From Clostridia bacterium (GTDB taxonomy: Bacteria; Bacillota; Clostridia; Christensenellales; Aristaeellaceae), in assembly GCA_017543905.1 (NCBI GenBank), contig JAFYFC010000023.1:1-64000 (forward strand): a DNA stretch of 64,000 nt. Direction: 5' to 3'. Position numbers and translations under genes: made by a program. This document shows positions 18,149-25,486 of this stretch, in pieces. The first letter of the stretch is position 1. Every line of letters starts with the position of its first letter. Under the pieces are notes generated by a model. That model was not told the origin of the DNA. It was given only the letters and a program-made list of their open reading frames with translations, and ran no database searches.

Positions 18149-19012
18149 TCAATACTCCACGGGTTCGTTTAGCGGCTTCTCAAGCAGCTCGGGATTTTCT
18201 ATCAGCTTTCTTAAAAGCTTTACGCTTTTGGCGCAGTAATACCCGTCCGTAATGCGCTCGTCTATGGTAAGACCTATATCGATACTCTTTTTAAGGGTTT
18301 CCACACCGTTTTCGTCCTCCAGCTTCCTGTCCTTCACTTCTCCGATTATACAGAATACGCTTGTGGTGCCCCAGTTTGCAAGATGATGATAGCCCGAGTG
18401 CAGCTTTATCGAACCGAGGTTCGCAAGCACGACTGAGGACTGATAAGGGTCTGTCGCTATGACGGACGCAGGCATCCAGCCGTGCCTGTCAAGAAAGCGG
18501 GCCCCGCAGCCGATCAGCTTTTTGAATACTCCCGGCAGCTTCTGTATGGCGTCCATGCTGTCGGTGGATTGGTCGTTGCCCTCTTTGCGTACGTGTGTAA
18601 CCTGCCTGTAAATCTCGTTATGTATATCGTCTATATTGAACTCCGGTTTCGAGTGTATAAACGCAAGCGCTTCATCGCCTGTGTCAGAAAATACTTTTTT
18701 AATAGTAAACGCTGAAGAAACCTCGCGGCGCTCATACAGATTGTAATTGCTGTAAAAGCGGTTAAGCTGGGGACGCAGCGTAATCGTTTTGAGGACCGCA
18801 GTGACTATGACCTGAAATATGTTGTATTTATATGCGGGCTTGTCGGCGTTTTTGCGTTCAAGATACTCGACCGTGTGAGTAAGATCCATTATTTCGGAAA
18901 TAAAGGCTTCGTTGTCGCAGCGATTCGGAAAAATAAGAGGCATGATATAATGCATCGAATCGATATTGCGCAGCTTTACTGCGTCGCGGCGGTCTCCCCA
19001 GCGTTTTTTCAC
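18149..19012 (-). CDS. Stand-alone 2-oxoacid dehydrogenase E2/CAT-like acyltransferase domain protein
   Basis: The 287-residue protein is the CoA-dependent acyltransferase (E2 catalytic/chloramphenicol acetyltransferase) fold with no lipoyl or subunit-binding domain. The C-terminal motif equivalent to HRxxDG reads DERITDG (residues 251-257), so the usual catalytic His is Glu252; Asp256 is kept. There are no E1 or E3 genes nearby. I place the start at GTG 19012 (AAAGGAAG nine bases upstream), since the longer frame from GTG 19042 would begin before the expected transcription start. It heads a three-gene operon with the acyltransferase-like and PAP2 genes, suggesting acyl transfer onto a lipid or sugar-lipid. 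Confidence 0.8.
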   Translation of the reverse strand: MKKRWGDRRDAVKLRNIDSMHYIMPLIFPNRCDNEAFISEIMDLTHTVEYLERKNADKPAYKYNIFQVIVTAVLKTITLRPQLNRFYSNYNLYERREVSSAFTIKKVFSDTGDEALAFIHSKPEFNIDDIHNEIYRQVTHVRKEGNDQSTDSMDAIQKLPGVFKKLIGCGARFLDRHGWMPASVIATDPYQSSVVLANLGSIKLHSGYHHLANWGTTSVFCIIGEVKDRKLEDENGVETLKKSIDIGLTIDERITDGYYCAKSVKLLRKLIENPELLEKPLNEPVEY

Positions 19013-19044
19013 AGTTATCTTCTTCCTTTCGTTTGAATACACTT

Positions 19045-19050
19045 ATTATA
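19045..19050 (-). promoter_or_regulatory. -10 box of the E2-like/LPLAT/PAP2 operon
   Basis: A perfect TATAAT on the minus strand at 19045-19050 with no convincing -35. It decides the gene start: the GTG at 19042 is too close to it, and the GTG at 19012 follows AAAGGAAG. Confidence 0.55.
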
Positions 19051-19107
19051 GCATGCTTAGATTAAAAACGCGTTCACGAAAGTCGTAAGCGCGGATTTAA
19101 ATACATT

Positions 19108-19599
19108 TTAACGATTTGGAAGCCGCGAATGCACAAACCCCGCAGCAAGACCCGTAAACAAGCCGGCTATGCAGCCTGTCAGTACCAGCACAGGCAGGTA
19201 CGCAGCAAGGCTCGGCAGCCGGTTTATTATAATCGCCGCTATGATCTGCCCTGCATTGTGCGCTGCCGCGCCAAGCACGCTCGGCAGAAACATATAACGC
19301 GGACGAATAACGCGCGTGAGCGGCAGCATGACCGCAATGCTCATAAGGCACCCCGAAAACGAATATATGAACGTCAACAGTCCTCCGCCGAATATGCTCG
19401 ACAAAATCACTCGCGCAGCGATAACAAGCAGCGCTTCACGCTTTGGAAGCCTGTACAGCGCAAGCAGCGTCACTATATTCGCAAGCCCCGGCTTTACTCC
19501 CGGTACGGGTATAAGCTGCGGGATAAATGATTCTATTACATGTATTATTAGTCCCACTGCGGTAAGCAGCGCCATCTCTGTGATTCTTTTAGTATTCAT
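19108..19599 (-). CDS. Gx transporter family membrane protein (heptaprenyl diphosphate synthase component I-like)
   Basis: The 163-residue hydrophobic protein has about five helices and the conserved PGVKPGLANIVTLLAL segment near residue 34 and HNAGQ near residue 114 of the Gx transporter family, an ECF S-component-like fold earlier named heptaprenyl diphosphate synthase component I. It starts by a four-base overlap with the upstream NusG-II-domain gene. Together with that gene and apbE it makes the set often seen around flavin or quinone-linked redox systems, so a small-molecule transport role for a flavin or isoprenoid is likely but not shown. Confidence 0.85.
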   Translation of the reverse strand: MNTKRITEMALLTAVGLIIHVIESFIPQLIPVPGVKPGLANIVTLLALYRLPKREALLVIAARVILSSIFGGGLLTFIYSFSGCLMSIAVMLPLTRVIRPRYMFLPSVLGAAAHNAGQIIAAIIINRLPSLAAYLPVLVLTGCIAGLFTGLAAGFVHSRLPNR

Positions 19600-19991
19600 T
19601 GGCTTATCGCGTCCGGTTCGTCCGAATCAGCTGCGCCTTCGGAAAGCGTATATCGGATTATAAGCTCGTTGGGCAGGCACACGATCGGCAGATAGGTATT
19701 TTTCAGGTAACCGCTGTTTACGCAATCCTTGTCCGGACAATTCGCGCTTTCAACGCATACGCCTTTTTCGTCTATCCTCACAATATTTTCGCCGTTGCCC
19801 GCATCAATATACACTGGTGCGCCGCGTTTTACGGACGCGCCTTTATAAATCTGCTCTCCGTGCGATATAATTTCGATCTGCCCGGCCGGCTTTGCGTCAT
19901 ATATGATCAGCGTGCCGATAAGCGCGCACACGAACACGAATGCGCACACTGCCGCGCAGATGATATGCGGGTTTATCTTTTTATTGTGCAT
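19596..19991 (-). CDS. NusG domain II-containing exported protein
   Basis: The 131-residue protein has an N-terminal signal anchor (IICAAVCAFVFVCALIGTLI, residues 10-29) and a beta-barrel NusG domain II with ESANCPDKDCVNSGYL near residue 82, whose two cysteines are conserved, and IVCLPNELII. Despite the name it is not a transcription factor. Its start overlaps the end of apbE by 19 bases, and its end overlaps the Gx transporter gene. The association suggests an extracytoplasmic part of a flavin-based redox system; the exact role is unknown. Confidence 0.87.
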   Translation of the reverse strand: MHNKKINPHIICAAVCAFVFVCALIGTLIIYDAKPAGQIEIISHGEQIYKGASVKRGAPVYIDAGNGENIVRIDEKGVCVESANCPDKDCVNSGYLKNTYLPIVCLPNELIIRYTLSEGAADSDEPDAISQ

Positions 19992-20994
19992 GTATTCTTT
20001 ATCGCGGCGTTTTCTTTGACCGCAAAGTCGCCCGAAATGCCTTCGGTCAGGTAAAGCGTACCGTCTAAGTCAAGCAGTATCATTTCGAAGCCATCTGTCT
20101 GCCGCCAGAATTCAGCTGCCTTTTGTACGCCCATGACAAACAGCGCGGTGCTCAGAGCGTCTCCGCGGTATCCTTCGTGTGTGACTACGGACGCAGACAC
20201 AATCCCGCTGTCTGCTGGTCTGCCCGTAAACGGTGAAATAATATGACCGTAAACCGTGCTGTCGTCAGTTATAAAGTATCTTTCATACGCGCCGGAGGTG
20301 ATCACGCATTTGTCTGTTACGCTTACGATCCCGAGCAGGGTTCGTCATACGGCGATTTAATGCCTATGCGCCACGCGCTCCCGTCAGGCTTCGCGCCCAA
20401 GGTCTGTACGTTCCCGCCCAGGTTTATCAGCGCGCTGTTTATTCCGCAGGATTTGAACGCGTCAATTATCATGTCTCCGGTATAACCCTTTGCTATGCCG
20501 CCAAGGTCTATCATGCTGCCCGCGTTCAAATACGCGCTGCTGCCTGAAATCGTCAGCTTATCTCTTCCGACAAGCAGCAGGAGCTCTTTGATTTCAGCTT
20601 CGTCAGGCACTCTGTGCGTACCGGCAGTAAAGCCCCACGCGTTTACGAGCGGATATACCGTGATATCGAACGCGCCGTCTGTAAGCTCGCTCATTTCAAG
20701 CGCCCGCGAAACGATTTCAAACGTTTCAGCGCTTATCTCGGCGCTTCCCTGAGAATTCAGATGGAATACTTCGCTGCTTTCTTTTGTTACAGACCAGCGC
20801 GCTTCGTTTTCAAGCACGATTTTTTTGGCTTGCTCTATGGCCGTTTCGGCATTCTTGCCGTACGCCGTCAAGGTCATGACCGTGTCCATGGCGAACAGCG
20901 TTTCACTCGCCTGAGTTACAGCAAAAGCAGTTTGCTGCATGCATATACAGCAAACTGCGAATATCAGCGCTATTCCCCGCCTCAGCGTTTTCAT
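19973..20994 (-). pseudogene. apbE: ApbE-type FAD:protein FMN transferase, interrupted by a frameshift
   Basis: ApbE proteins attach FMN to exported flavoproteins such as Rnf/Nqr subunits. The N-terminal part (ATG 20994 to TAA at 20323) has a signal peptide and MDTVMTLTAYG, LGGIAKGYTGD and LINLGGNVQ, then stops after WRIGIKSPYDEP. The rest of the family sequence (SGAYERYF, HIISPFTG, DALSTALFVMG) continues in another frame to 19973. The switch near 20325-20340 fits a one-base deletion. Joined, the two parts give about 340 residues, the usual length. The Asp usual in the HIIDP motif is Ser. The ATG touches the htpG stop, so both share a transcript. It may be a real break or a sequencing error. 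Confidence 0.85.
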
Positions 20995-22896
20995 TTATTT
21001 ATTCTCAACCGCTTTCGTCAGAAAGCCGGCGCTGCGCTTAAGGAACGCGACCATTCTGTCCGCTTCAAGCGGCCTGCGCGCCATTTCCGCAAGATCGATT
21101 ATCTGCTCGCAAACCGGCTTGACCGTGTCTGCGTCGTCGGATGTCGATCTTAAGTAATCAACCAGCGGATGCTTTAAATTCAGCGTAAGCGTACGCTTTT
21201 CCGGAATATCCATACCGCCGCCCCACTGCCTGCTCATCTCGCTGAAGCGGCGCGACTGTTCGTCTACGGTGATCATAGCCGGCATTTCGTCGGATTTAAG
21301 ACTAACGAGCTTGACGTCCAGCTCTTTTTCACCGGTGGCTTCACGGAATATTTCCTGCAGCTTCTTTTGGGCTTCCTCGTCGGCTTTGACGTCGTCAGTC
21401 AGTCCGTCCAGACCCGCGTCGACGCGCCGGAACTGTATTTTGTCGTCCCTCGCCGAATACTCCATAAAGCTCATGAAATTATTGTCTATAAGAGTATCCA
21501 TTATCACGACGTCACGCCCCTGCGCGGTGAACATATCTATCATCTGCGCCTGACGTTTTTCATCCGAGGTATAGTACATTATAAAGTCTTTGCCCTCGTC
21601 GATGTTTTTTGTTTTGTATTCCTTGGCCGTCAGGTATTCGCTTGCGGTAGTGCGATATATAACCGCATCCTTTACGCGGTCATAGAATTTCTCGTCCTTT
21701 ATGCAGCCGTACTTTACGAACGGATGAATGTCCTTCCAGTAGGTCTGATACTCTTCCCTATGGGTATTGAATTCGCTAACAAGACGGTCTGCAACCTTGC
21801 GCGTGATGTAATCGCTCATCTTGCGCACGTAACCGTCGTTCTGAAGCGCCGAGCGCGATACGTTAAGCGGCATATCGGGGCAATCTATAACGCCCTTAAG
21901 CAGCATCAGGAATTCGGGGATAACTTCTTTTATATTGTCAGCCACGAATACCTGATTGTTGTAAAGCTTGATAACGCCTTCATTGGAAGAAAACTCGTTC
22001 TTCAGTTTCGGGAAATACAGTATTCCCTTCAGGTTGAACGGGAATTCGGCGTTAAGGTGAATCCAGAACAGCGGCTCGTCGTATTCGTGGAACACCTTGG
22101 TATAGAACTTTTTATAATCCTCCTCGGTGCATTCGGAGGGCTTTTTCATCCAAAGCGGATGTGTTTCATTGACAAGTTCCGGCTTATCGGCATCTTTATC
22201 GGCTTCAGTTTCGGAAGGATTCTCTGTATCTGCCTTTTTCTCTGAGTCGTCTGCCTTTTTTTCGTCTTTCTTTATTTCGTTAAGATAGATCTCGACAGGC
22301 ATGAAAGCGCAGTACTTTTCGAGCGTGCTTCTTACGGTCCATTTGTCAAGAAACTCTTTATCGCTTTCGTTTATATAAAGAATAATGTCTGTGCCCTGTA
22401 CAGTGCGGTCGGACGGCTCTATTTCGTATTCCATACCGTCTTCGCTTACCCAGCGCACCGCCTGAGCGCCCTCAGTGCATGAAAGCGTGTCTATTACCAC
22501 TTTGCTCGACACCATGAACGCGCTGTAGAAGCCCAAACCGAAGTGACCGATTATGCCGCTGCTTTCATCGCTGTCCGGCTTGTACTGCTTAAGAAATTCC
22601 TCCGCGCCTGAGAAAGCTACCTGACAGATATACTTTTTTATCTCGTCCGCTGTCATACCGATGCCGTTGTCGCTGATAGTCAGCGTGCCTTCTGCGGCAT
22701 TTACGGTCACGTTCACGCTGTAAGCCTCTTTTTCAGCTGCCTCGCCTTTAAGCGCCATCATTTTATATTTGCTGATCGCGTCGCAGCCGTTTGAAACGAG
22801 CTCCCTTAAAAATATGTCCTTGTCCGAATAAAGCCATTTTTTAATTACGGGCATTATATTTTGCGCATGTATCGAAATGCTGCCTTTTTCAGTCAT
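20995..22896 (-). CDS. htpG: Hsp90-family chaperone HtpG
   Basis: The 633-residue protein has the GHKL ATPase features: RELVSNGCDAI (Asn36 region), SDNGIGM, and the lid GHFGLGFYSAFMV at residues 117-129, then the middle and C-terminal dimerisation domains. A highly charged linker (about residues 209-240, rich in K, D and E) joins the N-terminal and middle domains, longer than in most bacterial HtpG and reminiscent of eukaryotic Hsp90. The ATG at 22896 follows AAAGGGGG; the longer frame to 22962 runs into the promoter and is rejected. A CIRCE operator lies upstream. The stop is immediately followed by the apbE start. Confidence 0.96.
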   Translation of the reverse strand: MTEKGSISIHAQNIMPVIKKWLYSDKDIFLRELVSNGCDAISKYKMMALKGEAAEKEAYSVNVTVNAAEGTLTISDNGIGMTADEIKKYICQVAFSGAEEFLKQYKPDSDESSGIIGHFGLGFYSAFMVSSKVVIDTLSCTEGAQAVRWVSEDGMEYEIEPSDRTVQGTDIILYINESDKEFLDKWTVRSTLEKYCAFMPVEIYLNEIKKDEKKADDSEKKADTENPSETEADKDADKPELVNETHPLWMKKPSECTEEDYKKFYTKVFHEYDEPLFWIHLNAEFPFNLKGILYFPKLKNEFSSNEGVIKLYNNQVFVADNIKEVIPEFLMLLKGVIDCPDMPLNVSRSALQNDGYVRKMSDYITRKVADRLVSEFNTHREEYQTYWKDIHPFVKYGCIKDEKFYDRVKDAVIYRTTASEYLTAKEYKTKNIDEGKDFIMYYTSDEKRQAQMIDMFTAQGRDVVIMDTLIDNNFMSFMEYSARDDKIQFRRVDAGLDGLTDDVKADEEAQKKLQEIFREATGEKELDVKLVSLKSDEMPAMITVDEQSRRFSEMSRQWGGGMDIPEKRTLTLNLKHPLVDYLRSTSDDADTVKPVCEQIIDLAEMARRPLEADRMVAFLKRSAGFLTKAVENK

Positions 22897-22921
22897 ATCT
22901 ATTCCCCCTTTGACTGTGCAT

Positions 22922-22950
22922 ATTTTATACCACACGGTCATTAAAGTCAA
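22922..22950 (-). promoter_or_regulatory. Sigma-A promoter of htpG
   Basis: On the minus strand TTGACT (22945-22950) and TAAAAT (22922-22927) are 17 bases apart (TATAAA at 22924-22929 would give 15). The CIRCE repeat ends six bases upstream of the -35. Confidence 0.75.
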
Positions 22951-22955
22951 GCGTT

Positions 22956-22982
22956 TTAGCACTCATTCAGTTTGAGTGCTAA
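22956..22982. promoter_or_regulatory. CIRCE element, HrcA operator controlling htpG
   Basis: A perfect CIRCE: TTAGCACTC (22956-22964), nine-base spacer, GAGTGCTAA (22974-22982), identical to the consensus arms bound by the heat-shock repressor HrcA. It lies directly upstream of the htpG promoter, 53 bases from the divergent XRE-gene -35, so it mainly controls htpG and the genes behind it. Confidence 0.95.
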
Positions 22983-23034
22983 TAATTTTACACTGTTTAA
23001 TCGGCAAAACAGCATAATTTCCACTGTTGGTTGC

Positions 23035-23063
23035 TTGCAACTTACTTTTGATTGTGTTATAAT
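23035..23063 (+). promoter_or_regulatory. Promoter of the XRE-family gene
   Basis: TTGCAA (23035-23040) and a perfect TATAAT (23058-23063) are 17 bases apart. The expected start near 23070 rules out the upstream in-frame start at 23066. Confidence 0.75.
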
Positions 23064-23095
23064 GCATGCATAAAGCTCACAAGGAGGATTATGCG

Positions 23096-24643
23096 ATGAA
23101 TATTTCAAATATTACTGTAGGTAACTGTATCGCCAATCTGCGCACAGGCAGAGGCATGACTCAGCAGCAGCTCGCTTCTGTACTCGGCGTATCACATCAG
23201 GCAGTTTCAAAATGGGAAACCGGAGCCGCACTGCCCGACATAGAATCCATGCTCGAGCTCACCCGGCTGTTCGGGGTAACTATGGAGCAGCTGCTGAGCG
23301 GAGATGTGCCAAAAAGCGACGAGGATACGGCAGATTCCGAAAACACCGAAACAGCGGCGGAAGACTTCATAAATGCTGCCGTCGCCGGTATACGCGACAA
23401 CCTCAGCAAGGTTACCAAGGCCGTGCGCGATATCGGCAGCTCAATTGCCGAAAAGATAAGCTCGGTCGCCGACGAAGCCGTCGATTGCTGCTGGCCTGAC
23501 GAGACGAAGCCGCACGACGAACAGGATTCAGACGACGGCACTGAGCCGTCCGAAGTCGAAGAACCCGAAGCGGAAACACACGCGGAAGCCAAGCCAGAAA
23601 ATTCCGAAAGCGATATGGAATCTGATACTTCCGACACAGACGAAGCAGCAGACCCTGACGCAGTCAACACTCACAGACGCTTTAGCATACAGGCACTTAA
23701 GCAGCTTGCACCGTTTATGACGCGCAATAAGCTGAGCCAGCTGGTGCTCGACGCAGACGGAGAACTGACTTTGTCAGACCTTAACTTCCTTGCGCCGTTT
23801 CTGAATCAGGATGCTCTCGAAACGCTTATTGATAGACTCAACAAGAACGAATTCGATCCCGCATCTATCGTTGCGCTCGCGCCCTTCCTCAAAAAGGAAA
23901 CTCTGTTCCGGCTGATCTGCGAGCACGCAAGCCAGCTCGACATGAACACAGTAAAAGCCTTGGCGCCTTTTCTGAAGCGCAGCATGGTGGACAGTCTGAT
24001 CGATATGGCCGACACGTTCAAGCAAAGCTTCAGCCAGGAAAACATCCAGGAGTTTTCGCGCAAGACGAAGAAAAAGGCAAAAACGGTTTTCGATCAGCTT
24101 AAAGACGCGACCAGCAATATCAGCAAATCCATAAACGAAGCAATTGTTAACGCGCAGGAGAAGCAGGCAGAATATGCCGCCGCTTCAGCAAACGCCCACA
24201 CAGGCGCAAGCGAATTGAAAAGCAGAGTGGCGCGCGCGGCGCTTGAGCAAGGCGCCTGGGAGTGGCTGATTTCTCACGCCGGCGAGCTGGACGACGCAGC
24301 TTTGCTGAAGGAGATCGCGCTTGCTTCCATAGACGCACTCGATACCGAAAACGCCCGGATAATCCTTGAAAGTACCGCTTGCAGGTTAAACGGCGAAGCG
24401 ATGTCAGAATTGACGGTCGCCCTTGCGGATTCAGGCAAGCAGGAGCTGTTTGCAATTATCGTTCCCTATCTTAAACCAGAAGACGCCGACGCGCTGCTTG
24501 AAAAAGCAGTCGCCGAGAAGCAAATACAGCTCGCCAAACTGCTTTCCGCTTCCGCGAGCAAGGAATGCATCACGCGTCTTACCGAAAACGCGCTTACCGA
24601 GAAGAATTGGGACGTTATCAACGCTTTGTCTGACGCGATGTGA
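23096..24643 (+). CDS. XRE-type HTH regulator with C-terminal LAPF helical repeats
   Basis: The 515-residue protein opens with a Cro/C1-type HTH (residues 7-65, MTQQQLASVLGVSHQAVSKWE). Next comes an amphipathic stretch (90-130), an acidic linker (133-190), then four helical repeats with LAPF at residues 204, 232, 261 and 289 (28-29 residue period), each followed by a LxxLI helix. A basic helix (KTKKKAK) near 322 and a second alpha-helical domain (365-515) complete it. There is no known sensor domain. ATG 23096 follows AAGGAGG. Divergent from htpG, it may regulate its neighbours, but nothing in the sequence shows its ligand or target. Confidence 0.8.
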   Translation: MNISNITVGNCIANLRTGRGMTQQQLASVLGVSHQAVSKWETGAALPDIESMLELTRLFGVTMEQLLSGDVPKSDEDTADSENTETAAEDFINAAVAGIRDNLSKVTKAVRDIGSSIAEKISSVADEAVDCCWPDETKPHDEQDSDDGTEPSEVEEPEAETHAEAKPENSESDMESDTSDTDEAADPDAVNTHRRFSIQALKQLAPFMTRNKLSQLVLDADGELTLSDLNFLAPFLNQDALETLIDRLNKNEFDPASIVALAPFLKKETLFRLICEHASQLDMNTVKALAPFLKRSMVDSLIDMADTFKQSFSQENIQEFSRKTKKKAKTVFDQLKDATSNISKSINEAIVNAQEKQAEYAAASANAHTGASELKSRVARAALEQGAWEWLISHAGELDDAALLKEIALASIDALDTENARIILESTACRLNGEAMSELTVALADSGKQELFAIIVPYLKPEDADALLEKAVAEKQIQLAKLLSASASKECITRLTENALTEKNWDVINALSDAM

Positions 24644-24680
24644 CGGATATTTCCTTACACGCCTGTAAATCTAATTTTAA

Positions 24681-24710
24681 CGCGGCTGTTACGCACAACA
24701 GCCGCGTTAT
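24681..24710 (+). terminator. Probable terminator after the XRE-family gene
   Basis: A perfect ten-base stem, CGCGGCTGTT (24681-24690) with AACAGCCGCG (24697-24706), six-base loop, followed by a short TTATAT. The weak T-run lowers confidence. A TATAAT at 24715-24720 just downstream may serve the next gene. Confidence 0.65.
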
Positions 24711-24769
24711 ATGCTATAATGTGAACGTTATATATGGGCAATATGTCCGTCTAACAAAGGAGGATTACA

Positions 24770-25471
24770 ATGCAGTATACCCGCGAAGTGGAAGATATGG
24801 TATGCGTGGCAAAGGGTCCGAATCACGGTCCCGCGCCAATTCCCGAAGAAGGCAAATGGATACAGGCCAAGGAAATTAAGGATATTTCCGGCTATACTCA
24901 CGGCATCGGCTGGTGCGCGCCCCAGCAGGGCTGCTGCAAGCTCAGCCTTAACGTAAAAGACGGCGTGATCGAAGAAGCGCTGGTCGAGACGATCGGCTGC
25001 TCCGGCATGACTCATTCCGCCGCAATGGCAAGCGAAATCCTGCCCGGCAAAACGATACTCGAGGCGCTGAACACCGACCTCGTCTGCGACGCGATCAATA
25101 CGGCTATGCGCGAATTGTTCCTGCAGATCGTGTACGGCCGCACTCAGAGCGCGTTCTCGGATGACGGTCTGAAAATCGGCGCCGGTCTCGAAGACCTCGG
25201 AAAGGGTCTGCGTTCCATGGTAGGCACTATGTACGGCACCCGCGAAAAGGGCACCAGATACCTCGAAATGACCGAGGGATACGTGCTCAAGCTTGCGCTG
25301 GACAAGGACGATCAGGTCTGCGGTTATCAGTATCTGTCTCTTGGCAAAATGATGGACGCGATCAAAAAGGGCATGTCCCCCAACGAGGCATACGAAAAGA
25401 ACATCGGTTCATACGGCCGCTTCAAGGCTGAAGACGGCGCCGTCAAGTGGATCGATCCCCGCAAGGAATAA
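24770..25471 (+). CDS. NifU/IscU-like iron-sulfur scaffold protein paired with GGGtGRT protein
   Basis: The 233-residue protein contains an IscU-like core: GWCAPQQGCC (Cys49, Cys55, Cys56) and TIGCSGMTHSAAMASE (Cys77), with Cys106 as a possible third ligand, flanked by family-specific N- and C-terminal extensions not found in ordinary IscU. IscU/NifU proteins assemble Fe-S clusters, here presumably for a dedicated client. It is followed 15 bases later by the GGGtGRT gene; these two families are regularly adjacent in anaerobes, so a joint role is likely. AGGAGG lies eight bases before the ATG. A cysteine desulfurase is encoded 27 kb away, not in this unit. Confidence 0.88.
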   Translation: MQYTREVEDMVCVAKGPNHGPAPIPEEGKWIQAKEIKDISGYTHGIGWCAPQQGCCKLSLNVKDGVIEEALVETIGCSGMTHSAAMASEILPGKTILEALNTDLVCDAINTAMRELFLQIVYGRTQSAFSDDGLKIGAGLEDLGKGLRSMVGTMYGTREKGTRYLEMTEGYVLKLALDKDDQVCGYQYLSLGKMMDAIKKGMSPNEAYEKNIGSYGRFKAEDGAVKWIDPRKE

Positions 25472-25486
25472 GGAGGTATACGGAAT

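Noticed and set aside
18149..19012. E2-like gene as part of a pyruvate dehydrogenase complex
   Set aside because: No lipoyl domain, altered catalytic motif, and no E1 or E3 genes nearby.
19012..19042. GTG at 19042 as start of the E2-like gene
   Set aside because: It lies against the -10 box, upstream of the likely transcript start; the GTG at 19012 has a good ribosome site.
22897..22962. Longer N-terminus for HtpG
   Set aside because: The extension runs through the htpG promoter, while the ATG at 22896 has AAAGGGGG and begins the family sequence.
23697..23970. LAPF repeats as a DNA repeat or CRISPR-like array
   Set aside because: The repeat is at the protein level only; the DNA units differ and no spacer pattern exists.
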